From the NCBI GenBank assembly GCA_007922195.1, contig ML681964.1, forward strand, positions 2,789,406 to 2,853,405: a stretch of DNA of 64,000 nt, written 5' to 3'. This document shows, piece after piece, positions 11,356 to 23,267 of this stretch (the stretch's first letter is position 1; every line of letters begins with the position of its first letter). This DNA is from Podocnemis expansa. Taxonomy: Eukaryota; Chordata; Testudines; Podocnemididae. The translations under genes were made by a program, and so were the position numbers. The notes under the pieces are model-generated. The model was not told the DNA's origin. It worked only from the letters and a program-made list of their open reading frames with translations, and did no database searches.

Positions 11356-14134
11356 GCTGAGTGTCCATGGAGATTGCCATGATTCAGGGATTCCCTGGTG
11401 CTCCAGCTCCACTGGGTTTTCAGAGACCACAGCTTTACCAGAATTGCAGGGCCTCAGTATAGCTGGTTCCCCTTGATCCCAGAAAATTAGCATCATTTTG
11501 GAATGGGCACTGATATGGAGGAAATCTCTCTTGGGAGATGCTCACAGAGATTTCTTCTATTAAATCCACTCATATTTTTCTGTAGGGAGTGGAGTGTGCG
11601 AGATACACACATTTGCTTAGCTTAAAAGTAAAGAGATGACTTAACTAAAAGAAAAATGAAGTTTCACTGCTGCTAAAAAAAATAGGATCTGAAAATCAAA
11701 CTGTGCTGCTTTTTCCTCATGCATCATCATCAGGAGAGGAGATTCTGCAATTGGAATGTATTTAGCTGTTCTGCTGAATATGCACAAGATAAAATAGACT
11801 ATTGCTCACTCTCCCAGCACTGTATTGGCTTCTTGACAGCAAAACGAATAGCGAGTTTAAGATACGGAACAGATCCATTGAGTAAAATAGTGTCTGTCTG
11901 GCACAATCATTTTTCTGACTATACCTACACTTTAAAGACAGACAACTTCTACCTAGAAAAAGAAGTGTTGGCAGTGTTGAGGTTTCTGATTTACCTTGAA
12001 ACTGCTATTGCTTTCGTGTTCGATACCTGGAATACCTTTGGTTTCTGCTCACACTGTGCAATATTTTTGTTTAATGCACACTTTATGATGTCTAAGCGCT
12101 TAATTTCAAACTTTGCTTGTTATGGACATCAATGCAGCTCTTATTGATTATCTCATACTTTCTTCTAAGGTTTTGGTTTCTGTTTTCTCTGAGGACACAA
12201 AGTATAGAGGAAAAAGTCACAAAGATCTAAGAAAATGTGAGGAGGTATATACCTTTTGTACCACATTGCTTTATAACCTTTAAGACTATTGTCTATTGAT
12301 TTGTTCAGAATGCTCATAGGTCTAGTTGCTTCTTATTTTTACTAAATAAAAGAAGCCTGTTGGATATGAAGAGTTAACTCTCTCAACCACAATAAGTCTC
12401 AGAATGTGCAGCGTAATGGAAGCTGAATAAAGTTGGGTGACATAAAAATACTGATCAAATTTCCCTGGTTCAGAGATCAGAATATGAGAGGAATTTGGAA
12501 AATCCCAATCAATATCAATATTTATTTATATACTTGAGATAGACTTTCTACCTTTTATTCATACTGAGTGGTATTCACTTATATGAGTTGTCCTACTATG
12601 GCAAATGGAACTAGTCACATGAATAAGTGCTACATAATATGAGTCTGAGTTGTGGGATGAGACTTTTACACAGGAACAGAAGTGTGAAAAACCCTACGAG
12701 GTTCATTCAAAGCTGTGGACCTGTTTTATAATTTCTTAAGGATCAAAAAGATACACTGAATCCCACAAGAACCTTTTTTCTCACTGCAACAACTTACATG
12801 CTCACCACTGACACTTTTCAGTTGAACTCTGAAACAAATTTAGGAATGTATTCTCATTTTGGTGAGCACTTAAATGAGAACAATCCTACTGAAGTAGACT
12901 TCAATGGGACCACTTGCATGAATAAACGCTAACCAGAAAGATTCATGTGAGCAAAGGTTTCACAGTCTCATCCTTAGTGATTATCTGTGCTGTGATGAAA
13001 TCCACATCTCATGTGTGCTGGAATGTACTGATAAAAGTCAGCATTTTAGGATCCACAGAATTGATGCCAGCTCTTGCTTACAGTCCAAGAAGTCTAGACG
13101 CTGCATCACCAATAGAGCTACGTGAAAACATTTATATCACTGCAGAAACTGATGAAAGTCACACTGTTGCTGAATATATTTTAACAATAAATTTCTCCCC
13201 ATAGGGAAAATTGCCCTTCCACATTAGAATCCCATCCCCTGCATAGTGGAAAAACTACAGATTCCCTGAGTCTTGTGGACTTTGCTGGTTCAGGCTTTAA
13301 CAAAATATAGAATAAAGTCCCTTCCTTGTGGCATTCTGCCCCTGGATTCTACTTTCTCATTTGTGAATTCCCTGATGGATTAGACTATGTTCTTCCAGTC
13401 TATATTCTGGCAAGATGGAGTTGTAGTTAGTTCAACAGAATACAGCTCCCAGAAACCATAGTTTCTGATTTAACAGAGTATTATATTATTATTTTGAGGC
13501 TCAACTCTAGAAGCCTTACACAGAGCTTGTGGACTCCTTATAATTTTTCTATGAATTTTTAATGATAATTTTAGTATTCCCTATTTAAAAAGATGAGAGA
13601 AACAAAAATGACAGTTTTTGCATATATTTCAATATTTTTCCCCCACTTATCATAGTGGTTTCATATATGACTTCGTGACATAGAAGTATCATAACAAGGC
13701 TAAGATTAGCACTCTGCATTCAGTACATCCCAGTCTTTCATTCATTGTTCAAGAAGAAATTAGAAATCTTTAAAAGATTTCAACATCTTTCCCTGTTGCT
13801 CATTAATACAAGGGATTTGCAAACACCAACTATCACTCCCCTTTCAACTTTTGTAATGAATTATTACTTAATTCTTTAAGCAAGTTACATGAAGGTAGAG
13901 AAGAGAATACTTAAACAACTTCAGTTCCAAACTAATCTCCCTTTCTCTTTATGAGCTCTAAATACCCTTCACAGATCTTTACTTTTGGAATACAGAGCAA
14001 TGTTAAAAGAATAGTTCAGGTGCAGTAGGAAGCCCCTTATATAATAAATATTTCTAACTTCCAAAGCTCAAGCCTGCTACTAAAGCAGAGTTATCAGGAC
14101 TTTTCAAATAAAGGATATTTAATCCAAGTGGAAG

Positions 14135-14551
14135 AAGGGCCAGCTCAAGGGGCTTTGGTGCCCAGAGCCAGCTTTCAATTTTGCACCCCTCACACAGCGT
14201 GGGGGGAGGTGGCTGGCTCACCCCGTCCCCAGAGGAGGGAATAGCCAGGCCAAGGGCAGAGCAGGCTAGCCCAGAGGCTGGGCTCCACTTTCTTGCCCCT
14301 CCCCTGGGCTGGCTGTTCCTCCCTGGAGGAAGAGCAGGCCGACCCAGAGGCGGGGCAAGAGAGTGGAGCCCACACCATGGGCCAGCCTGCTCTGTCTGTG
14401 AGGGAGATTGACTGGTTTAGGGAGGGACGGGAGCAGTGGGGTCTCGCTTTTGGGATGGGCCGCCCCACCTCTAGCTCAGCGCTGCAGCCACCTCTAAGTA
14501 AGTGACGCCCTGAGCCGGGGCCTCATTTGCTTATCAGTTGAGCTGGCCCTG
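14135..14551. mobile_element. Non-autonomous hAT element
   Basis: The ends AAGGGCCAGCTCAA (left) and CAGGGCCAGCTCAA (right, reversed) match except for the first base. They are flanked by AGTGGAAG (14127-14134) and AGTGCAAG (14552-14559), an 8-bp duplication with one difference. The 417-bp body is GC-rich, has no transposase, and holds two diverged copies of a unit containing AGAGCAGGC..GCCCAGAGGC. Confidence 0.88.
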
Positions 14552-15289
14552 AGTGCAAGTGAATTCAGCTAGATAGCCACAAACCGCACATTCACTTGTG
14601 AACAAAGCACAGCATTTGTAAAAACTGCACTAAATGTAAAAGGCACTCTAAGAACGTCTCTAGAAATAGACAAGCCACTCCAAAATTGGCCCACTCATTT
14701 TAGTCATTTCAGGAACAGAAAAGAAGATTTTACCTACATGTTTGTTTGATAGTTCAAAATCATTTTGAGAGAGCATATTAATTAACATACATGCAGTGGA
14801 TTTTCTGACATCGCAAATGTGAATGTCTTCGTACTTCTGTAGCGTGTTACTGATATTTCTGGATCAACAGCACAAGGCCTCTAGATGGTAACAATTAATT
14901 ATTGAGTCTTAGGCATGCTATCTCCAAGAATCTACTCTTAAAAAACATAAACTACTCTGCCCCAATAAGTGAGTTTCAAAGGAGTCTGGATAAATCTGTT
15001 CTAAAGAAAACACAAAAGAAACATTCAGAGTTACATAATGACTTCTCATAAATCACACACTTTTCCATATCTCTTTTAATACCATCCTGGAATATGGACA
15101 GCTCAAGGCTTAAGACAGATACAGATGTAGCAATATAATTAAAAGCTGATAGCTAGATGTAAAGAACAGAACAGGCAGGAAAAAAAAGAAGAGATCATAT
15201 AAGTGCTGGTATTTATAATTCCATTGGAAGCACAAAGAATTTCATGATCACCTTTGTAGAAATGAATATGCAGATGAGAGATGTGGTGA

Positions 15290-15628
15290 ATTTCCAAAGG
15301 GATAGCCATGTTAGTTTAGCACAGCAAAAAAACAAAAACAAAAACAAAGAATCGTTTGGCACTTAAAGACTAACAGATTTATTTTTCGCATGAGCTTTTG
15401 TGGGAGAAAATCCCACTTCGTCAGATGCTTCGAAGATGGATGAACTTACAGAATGGACTGTATGACCCGATCCTATGTTTTACACCCTCTTGCATTTATT
15501 TTCATTCCATTCTGTAAGTTCACCCATCTTAGAAGCATCTGACGAAGTGGGATTTTCTCCCACAAAAGCTCATGCAAAAAATAAATCTGTTAGTCTTTAA
15601 GTGCCAAACGACTCCTTGTTTTTTTAAT
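15290..15628. mobile_element. Penelope-like element, head-to-head pLTR palindrome
   Basis: Two inverted copies of the PLE terminal repeat face each other. The left arm runs TTCCAAAGGGATAGCC..CACTTAAAGACTAACAGATT..GAGCTTTTGTGGGAGAAAAT. The right arm is its near-exact complement, ending in CTTGTTTTTTTAA. An exact 10-bp duplication GATGTGGTGA flanks it (15280-15289 and 15629-15638), so the palindrome inserted as one unit. No coding sequence remains. The same repeat caps the coding PLE at 60599-62165. Confidence 0.9.
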
Positions 15629-15670
15629 GATGTGGTGAGCCATGGGCATTTACAGCCAAGAATAAACCCA

Positions 15671-15781
15671 TGGAGCCCATACAAGCACCTCTGCTTAACA
15701 TGCAGAAGGTCCTGGGTTCAATTCCCAGGGGGTTGGACTCAATGATCTCGTGAGGTCCCTTCCAGCCCTATGAATGATTGA
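15671..15781 (+). mobile_element. tRNA-derived SINE fragment with CR1-type tail
   Basis: A pol III B box, GGTTCAATTCC, lies at 15715-15725 (one change from the tRNA consensus), preceded by a degenerate tRNA-like body. The 3' part, GGTTGGACTCAATGATCTCG then GGTCCCTTCCAGCCCTATGA, is the CR1 3' tail used for mobilisation. This is the layout of turtle tRNA SINEs of the Cry type. The A-box side is degenerate, so this is not a functional tRNA. Confidence 0.8.
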
Positions 15782-16254
15782 TATGTGTAAAGTGTTGAAA
15801 TACAGTATTGATCTGTCCTTTGTCCCAAAAATATTGCTCGAATCCAAATACTTCTGTACATTATAATAAAGAGGTTCTATAAAAAAGGCAGTTTTATGGC
15901 TTTCTTAATTTTTTTTCTGGATATTGTCATAAAGAAAGTGTCTCATAAAAGAATCTTGTATGCATAAATAACATTTTAGTCAGATCCATCAGTTATATTA
16001 ATACATGATCACAGAGTGGGGTTAACAGTACCTTTAACAGAAAATGAAACTGTTACTAGATTTAAACTATTATATTTTTAGAGTATTATGATACAAGTTG
16101 TCCCTCCCCGCCTCTGGAATAGAAATTTGCAGTTAACATACTTTAATACATTTATGTGATCATTAGATCAGCCTGTGTGCAATGGGATGGGGATATTTTT
16201 GATTTTTTTTTCCTGTGTATTTCAGAATCCTGCAGTATGTAGTGAGGTAAAATG

Positions 16255-16330
16255 CAGATCAAAATCACTGGGAGTTCTGCATGCTAAGGTAAGGACTGAT
16301 GAAGAGAACTGCAAGATTTGGCCCTGTGTG
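16255..16330 (+). repeat. Old interspersed repeat fragment (same type as 8135-8225)
   Basis: It contains AAATCACTGGGAGTTCTGCA then AAGGTAAGGACTGATGAAGA and AGATTTGGCCC, echoing the palindromic old repeat at 8135-8225. Confidence 0.4.
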
Positions 16331-19189
16331 TGGTATTTATCCACTGTGAAGGGGTCAATGAAATGTGTCATGCTGAATCAATTCCATGGCAATCTTACAA
16401 TGAAGTGCAAATGCAGTTGATCAGGGTGCCGATTAAATGGCTTTAACTGTATTGCCAGTTCATAAGTCAACACTAATCTGCTATGTGATATAGCCAGGTA
16501 TTCAGTGCTCAAGTGCACTGAGGGCTCTAGGACTAAGCCCCGACACTTTTTGGCAGCAGAAACCAAGCATTGGATGCTTTACAAATTAAATATTTCTTAC
16601 TCTTTTACTTGAATTAGTCAGAAAAAGAATAGATGGAAGAGACTGGAAAAAAATCAAAGCATTGAAAGAAAGAGAATGAAGCAAACAGATCATCATTATT
16701 TCAAGGGTTTGGATTACCCCTCTTCGGCACATTCTTTTCTTTTTTACCATATTATCACTGTGCTCTATTCCCCTACTCAGATTTATACTGGGTTCCTCTA
16801 CAGTGTCCATCCCATTTTGAGCACTGCATGTCCTATGTATTATATGCTAATCAGGCAAGCACATCCAGCTTTCCATGCATTGTGGCAAGATGTCTCATTG
16901 TGCTGGGAAAATGTGATAAGCAGCTAGCACTGATGAAATGTGAGAGCAGTGATCTTTCATGCTGACTTTAGTGCTGAATACCTCTTAATTCTGGTAAGGT
17001 GGGTAAGGCCTAGCGAACAAGAACATTTTTAAAAAATCAACCTTATTTAATAAGGCTTTATGAGTGTGTTTAGTACTTATTTCCCCAGGAATTATATTAA
17101 CAATGCTTGAAAAGGCCAGTGAAACAGATGTGCTTTGGTGTTGGCTGAATAGCAGCATTCCAAGGCTGTTCCTTGTATGGTAGAACTCCAAAGGAGAAAG
17201 CATCTGGCACATATACATTCAAATTACATACAACCACCAATTTGCACAGATTCATGCCTAAACTTGCTGTGCTATTCTGGTTAATGTAAACACAAATATC
17301 AGAGGTATGCTTTTTGATGTAAAGAAATACCTAATAAAGTCAGTGTTGAGTGAAAAGCAATTCTATTCAATAGAAAAAAACAATCAGTTTTCTATCCACA
17401 TTCAAAATCCAGAGTAACAACTGTAAATAATTTTAGAGAGGAATAAAAAAGGAAGAAAAAGCACAAGAGGAGAAAGTCTCAGGTAAATGCTCAAAAGAAG
17501 AGTAGGTAACCGTGGCTATACTTGTCAGTTTTATTCAGTTTACCATTTTTGGTAAAAATTAGAAAAAAACAATCCTGAGGTGAAGGAAGCTGAATAGCAG
17601 AAAAACACACAGCAATGAAACAATGGGGATGACATTAATACACTTACATCCACATTTGATCCTTCACAATGCTCCTTCTCTGACAGAACTCACCACACAG
17701 TACTTAAGGGGTAAAGCTAAATGGTTGATGGACAGATGTGATATGTTATGGCTCAAAATGTCTGCTTGCCAGACAGAAAGGGTGACATTTTTTACTGAAA
17801 ATCCTTTAAGGTAAACTGACTCTGTGTCTGCTGGCATGCTGCCATTTTTCTATAAGCTTTTATTACAATGGTGTATTTCTAATGGATTGGGTATGGTGCT
17901 TTTCCATTTTGCTAATGAGAAAAGCTAAAGGCCATTACTTGTTCTGATTAAGATCCCTGAGGGAAGGAATGGGATGTGTATATTACCAGGGCATACATAA
18001 GAAAAGCTTGTGGCATTGGTAATCAATCAGATGAGAGGTAGACAAAAAATATTGAAATCTTATCTTGTGACTACAGGGGAAGAAGGTATGGAAAGACAGA
18101 AAGTGTCTTTAAAAAGTGACTTACGGGAATCGGTTATAATGATATTAGTATGATCAATGACTATGTCTACTATCTGAGAAAAATGTAATTACCAAAATGA
18201 AAACTTCCAAATGGCAAGCACTGATCAAGGGCAGAGGTAATGTCATATTTCTAAGAGTACTGTCAACTCTCATTCAAACAATGTATTACAGTGACTTCTA
18301 CCAGAAATACAATACTAAAACAGCTGATCTGTGTTTCCATTATTGGGAAGAGAGCAGGGTAAAAACTGGGGTTGTAAAAAGTTGCTGTGAACTTAAAAGC
18401 TAGGCTAAATCTCAGCCTAACAGTGAGTTAAAAATACATATTTTTTTAAAGTGAGAAAAAAAGATAAGGTATGATTTTATGGGTTTTTTTCCAGTTATGT
18501 GGACTCAGAAATGTTTTCAGCTAAAGTAAACGGGGGTTTTGAAGACCACTGATCTGTTAATCTCAAAAGACATTCAATCAGAAATGTACCATACGGAGGA
18601 CTCTTCTATCTGCAGGGTGATGGACTGGATGATCTAATAAGGTCTCTGACACCTATGTTTAAACTTTACCAATGAGTAGGATCTTTTACAAATTGTAAAT
18701 GACTGAAATATTGACACTTGGAGACCTAAATTCATTCCTTTTTAAAGAACTTTTCATTCAAAGCCTGAAGCTACCGTGGGAAATGTATGCTATGTGATAA
18801 AGTGAAGTCAATGGTTCTCAGAAATGTATATTCTAAGGTAGGATAAGATTCTTTAAAAACATCCACAACACACTGTAGTAGCAGTACACATGAAATGTAT
18901 ACTGCTTTAATTCCAATTAATACTATAAGTGAATGCTCTATTCCAAAAGAAGCCATCCCTATGGATATCTTCTCTAATGCACATTGATGTGATAGACCAT
19001 TACAATCTGTGATGCCGAAAATCTAATGATTTAGAGGCTGTCATCATATCCTATGGTTGCAGTGATGAGGCCTGTAGGAGGGAGAATCTCATATTTCTTT
19101 TGAAATTGTTTCAGCTTTAACAGTGTCTGGTTTTCCTTCCACAACTCTTTGCTCCCCATCTAATATTTGTGGTCAATTTTTCTGTCAAC

Positions 19190-20005
19190 CATGAGGCTTT
19201 GTAGAAAATCCAATCAAAGTTTGGCTTCCAAAAGAGTTTACTCCCATTGTAAGCCTCCTCCATGATCAGATGGCAGCCTCCATCCTGGGCAGTGGCTCCA
19301 CCACTGAGTCTTTTATCATCCAAACTGGCATAAAGCAAGGCTGTGTACCTGCACCCACCCTCTTCACTGGAAGAGAATGCAATGCCAGTACCAACACTTT
19401 CTCTGGAAGATCTCAACACTTTCTTGGCAGCTATGATAATGCTAATCCAAGACCGTCTGCCACAGGGCACTGGCATCCAACATTGTACTGACAGTAACCC
19501 CTTCAACTGCTATCACCTCCATGCCAGAACTAAAGTACAATCAGCAACAATAAGTGAACTTCAGTACACAGATGGCTGTGTTGTAGTTTCACACTCAAAA
19601 GAGGATCTACAAACAACACTTGAGGCCTTCTCAGAAGCTTATAAAACCCTAGGGCTAACCCTGAACATCAGCAAAATGAGTTCTCCATCAGCCTGCTCCT
19701 GGCTAACATCAGACCCAGCCCCGAAGAGGAACTGGAAAATGTAGAACATTTTGCATGCCTTGGCATCATCTCTCATAGAGGGCAAATGCAGATGCTGAGA
19801 TTCATCACAGAATCTGCTATGCTACCCTTGCCTTTGCCAGACTGTCTCTCCAGTCGTTCAATAACCAAACATCAGAACACACACTAGAGTTTCAGTTATA
19901 AAGCAGTGGTAATTCCAACTCTGCCCTATGGCTGTGAGATATGGCTGGCCTACAGAAAACACCTGAAAAACCTGGAATGCCAAAGAGCACCAGTTCTCTC
20001 AGAAC
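19190..20005 (+). mobile_element. Non-LTR retrotransposon (LINE) RT remnant, left portion
   Basis: Plus-strand reading gives EFTPIVSLLHDQMAASILGS, then TGIKQGCVPAPTLF (RT palm), LNTFLAAMIMLIQDRLPQGT, ARTKVQSATISELQYTDGC and EDLQTTLEAFSEAYKTLGLT. The catalytic box reads YTDG where active enzymes have a Y-A-D-D type motif, so the copy is dead. Further on, VVIPTLPYGCEIW matches the RT C-terminal region. Clade is unresolved (not CR1; an RTE/L2-type relative is possible). It is interrupted at 20005 by a TIR element and resumes at 20949. Confidence 0.8.
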
Positions 20006-20948
20006 GGCTATGTCTACACTTAGGAATAAAGATTAGTTCAAATTAAATTAATTTGAACTAACACAGCTCCACTAGGAAAAGCAATGTGAACTAGCATGCC
20101 CATGGACAGGACTTGCTAGTTCTAATTAGGAGAGGGGGCACCATGGGAAGTGTGGCAACATGACACCCAAGAAGTGCTGGGTGACAGGGAAAGCATTCCC
20201 AGCCTGGCTCTAGCCCTGCTGAGCTGGGCAGCAGGAAAAGGCACCCACACCTGGCTTTAACCCCACTGAGCTGGGTGGGAAAGAAGGCATCCCCCCACCT
20301 GGCTCTTGTAGCACTGGCTGGGCAGGGCAAGAAGGCATCCCCCCACTTGTCTCCGGCAGCGCTGGCTGGGCGTGGAGAAGGGACCCCCATGCCTGGCTCT
20401 GGGAATGCTGGCTAGGAGGGGGAGAAGGCATCTCCCTGCCTGGCTTTGGGTGAGCTTGCCAGGCAGGGGAGATGTGCCTGGCCAGTGCAGCCTGAGCTGG
20501 GCAGGGGGATGCTTTCCCCACCACCCAGCCAGCATGCCAGGGGGTCCCCACCCCCCTACCCAGCCAGGGGACTTGGGCTCCATTAGCCCCAGGCCATATT
20601 GGAGCCAGGTAGGGAATGACGCCTTTGGGGCTGCTTGCCCGAGCATTGGAGAGCAGGCGCTTCCTTTCAGGGTGCTATGCACCCTGGGAGGAAGGTCAAA
20701 CCACATTAATTCAAACTAACCATTAGTTCGAATTAACACGGCTCTATTGAGTTAGTTCGAACTAAGAAGTTCAAACTAAGCCTTAGCTCGAACTCAAGGT
20801 AGGTTTTATAAGTTTGAACTAGGCTTTCCTTAATTCGAACTAAAGGAACTCCTTAGTTTGAACTAGTGAAAGCTAGTGTGGCCATGCACTAATTCAGTTC
20901 GACTTAAGCCTCCTTATTTCAAACTAAAATGTAAGTGTAGAATTAGCC
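20006..20948. mobile_element. TIR element with AGTTCGAACT motifs and a GC-rich core, inserted in a LINE
   Basis: The left end GGCTATGTCTACACTT pairs with the right end, reversed, GGCTAATTCTACACTT. Clusters of AGTTCGAACTAA-type motifs lie just inside both ends (20035-20065, 20705-20930), as in the element at 9374-9799, with a GC-rich tandem array between. Flanks are AAC and AAA, so a 3-bp duplication is uncertain. The LINE sequence rejoins across it. The long proline/glycine-rich reading frames here are artefacts of the array. Confidence 0.8.
20193..20473. repeat. Minisatellite, about six units of 46-48 bp
   Basis: Units run from GCATYCCCCCACCTGGCTCT-like starts to GGCTGGGCAGGGNAAGAAG-like ends. 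They repeat at 20193, about 20241, 20286, 20334, 20380 and 20427, with moderate divergence. The array sits wholly within the TIR element. Confidence 0.75.
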
Positions 20949-21010
20949 AAAGATGCTCAACATAAAATGGAAGGATTTCTGCACTAACATTACTGTCTTT
21001 ATGGAAACAA
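20949..21010 (+). mobile_element. LINE remnant, middle portion
   Basis: It reads KMLNIKWKDFCTNITVFMET in plus-strand frame, the segment expected after the RT C-terminal region of the LINE broken at 20005. A second insertion, the PLE palindrome, breaks it again at 21010. Confidence 0.7.
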
Positions 21011-21261
21011 GTTCCAAAGGGATAGCCATGTAAGTCCAGTTCAGTGAAACACACAAGGAGTCCTTGTGGTGCTTTAAAGACTAACAAATTTATTTATTTT
21101 ATGACCTTTTCTGGGAGAAAATGCCACTTCATCGGATGCTTTGAAGATGGGTAACTTCTCTTCAAACCATCCAGCTAAGTGGGATTTTCAACCACAAAAG
21201 CTCAGGCAATAAATAAATTTGTTAGTCTTTGAAAGTGCCACAAGGACTCATTGTTTGTTTT
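21011..21261. mobile_element. Penelope-like pLTR palindrome inserted in a LINE
   Basis: The left arm is GTTCCAAAGGGATAGCCATG..TAAAGACTAACAAATTTATT..CTTCATCGGATGCTTTGAAG. The right arm is its degenerate complement, TTCAACCACAAAAGCTCAGG..AAATTTGTTAGTCTTTGAAA. Short flanks ACAAG and ACAAAG may be the remains of a duplication. The same LINE continues on the far side. Confidence 0.82.
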
Positions 21262-21675
21262 CACAAAGTCCAACATCTTTAGTGTTGAGGCCCTGATTAT
21301 CCAGCACCAGCTGAGGTGAAGCGTGCACTGTGTTAGCATGTCACATGCATGCTTACCAAACAAATGCTGTATGCTCAACTTACCAAAGGAAGAAGAAAAC
21401 AGGAAGGTGAAAAGAAACACTTGAAAGACACCCTCAAAACAAATCAAGGGATGTAGTATTGACACCACACACACTGGGAGACGGTAACTCAAGACAAAGC
21501 TAACTGGTGAAGAGTTGTCAGAGAAAAAATGCAGAAAAGAAAGGGTACGCAGATACCATGTAGCAACTGTATCCCTACCCTGTCTTCCAACACTAACAGC
21601 AACACCTGCCAATTCTGTCTGTAAAGGATCAGGCTTCTCCATCACCAAAGGACCCATATAAAATAAAATCTGCAA
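21262..21675 (+). mobile_element. LINE remnant, C-terminal portion
   Basis: Plus-strand reading gives SVEALIIQHQLR, then MSHACLPNKCCMLNLPKEEE and a Lys/Arg-rich stretch, then TATPANSVCKGSGFSITKGP. This matches the order expected after the RT domain of this LINE type: a basic region, then a decayed Cys-containing tail. It has several stops and frameshifts. A long reading frame on the opposite strand here is a shadow. Confidence 0.65.
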
Positions 21676-22975
21676 AACAGATCATCCTCAACCTAAGAGA
21701 TTGCCAACAGTGGCTCCTCTACAGATATTTGTGAGACAATAAGATGTGATTCTCAGGAGATCAACTTGTTTTGGAGGGTTTAACAGCCTGTTTCTTCCAT
21801 GATTGAAAGAAAAACTAAAGAAATATTCAAAAGAAACACTGCATTTCAAAGTTCAGAAATTTCTTCTCCCCTACCTGGATCAGGGCAACCCTGAAAACAG
21901 ATTCTATTAGTCCTTGTGAATGGCAATAAATGAACATCACAGAGGACCTGGGAATAAATAAGCATGAAAACTAAAAAAGCCCACCTACTGTTATCATACT
22001 GATATCCAATTGTCTGTAGCTTTCAGATGAGTTTTAAATTTAAAAGATATTACACAGCCTAACAATGGTTATCAGCAAACATTAGAGGAATCTCTGTTCC
22101 ACTTGTGCGAAAAAGGACAAACACTACACAAGTGCACTTTAGCACATATGGTCAAACAAGCAGGGTGGGTCTAAACATTTTGTTCTGCTCTAAAACCACA
22201 GCCCAGTTAGCAGGTTGCTCTTTCCACAGGGATCTCACAAGGTCTATTTCTGCTCTCGGTTGTACTTTCGAGGTCTTTGATGCACTTTTTGGTTCTGGTG
22301 TATTAGTCATAAGGCACACTGACTGACTGAGAAGCTTAAATATCTTCATTTCACACTGAGCATAGTGTCATTGTAAAATGCCCCATTTTCTGTTTTGTGT
22401 CTGTGTAGAACACACATTCAAAACCAGGATAAAGTGCAGTAAAAATACTTGCAGTCCAGAAAGCCATAATTGCACTACAATCTTCTTCCTCCAAGAATGT
22501 GACAACATTATGACAAAGTGGCCACTTTTCTACTGAAGAAATGACTATATCAATACCTTTAAGGCCCCAGGACTTACAAGATTCACCTAACAAAGAAGTA
22601 CCTCTAATGACCTTTGTATGTTATGTTGTATACCTAAGCTTCTGCTGAAACAGAAATCAATAGGGTTAATGTATAAAAGGTTTGAGACTGGCAGTTCTTG
22701 GAGATCTAGAAGGAAGTCTGTACAGTTCTCTCTGTTACTGCCTGATTTAAAAGGTGATGAATTTTGCCTCTGGGGAAGTGAGTCAGCCAGCCTGTAGAAA
22801 AGTAACATCCCCTTCCAGCCTTGAAAGAATATAATTGTGCAAACTGAGACAGCATCTGTTTAACTGTCATTCTGGGCTCAGGACCGAAACTTTTTATGCT
22901 TACAGTGAAAGATCATGCGAAAGAATACAAGAAAAGTGATGTGAAAGCTGAAAAAGAAAAAAATACAATCAGCAA

Positions 22976-23267
22976 CAGAGGTGGCCTTTGGCTATTGGGG
23001 GCCCTAGGCAAAGGCCCATTATGTGGGGGGGAGGCCCTATAGGCCCACAGGTCCCCCTCCCGGGGTCCCAGCTCCACCACCTGGCTCCTCTGCTACTGGC
23101 TGCAGCCCTGACCACCCTGCTGCCGGCTCCAGCCCCAGAGTCCAGCTTTTCCTGCTGCCGACTGAGGCAGACACAGTTTTAGGGTAAGGCAAAGCAGGCA
23201 ACGGGGCCCCTTTCTTCTTGGGACCCTAGGCATGCTCCTGCTTCGCCTACCCCAAAAGCTACCTCTG
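22976..23267. mobile_element. Non-autonomous hAT element
   Basis: The ends CAGAGGTGGCCTTTGG (left) and CAGAGGTAGCTTTTGG (right, reversed) differ at two of 16 bases. They are flanked by ATCAGCAA (22968-22975) and ATCACCAA (23268-23275), an 8-bp duplication with one difference. The 292-bp GC-rich body includes GGGGGCCCTAGGCAAAGGCC and, near the right end, GGGACCCTAGGCATG as a subterminal inverted pair. No coding. Confidence 0.88.

Noticed and set aside
15290..15628. CRISPR-like or structural-RNA interpretation of the palindromes
   Set aside because: There are only two arms and no spacer series, and target duplications show they are transposon insertions in a vertebrate intron.
15671..15781. 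Functional tRNA gene
   Set aside because: The B box is present but the cloverleaf body is not, and it carries a CR1-type tail, so it is a SINE.
20210..20719. Overlapping reading frames of 99-149 codons on both strands
   Set aside because: They lie in the GC-rich minisatellite inside a TIR element. Low stop density comes from composition and all three products are repetitive Pro/Gly/Trp text.
21202..21675. 157-codon minus-strand frame
   Set aside because: It is antisense to a LINE C-terminal remnant that reads in recognisable order on the plus strand.
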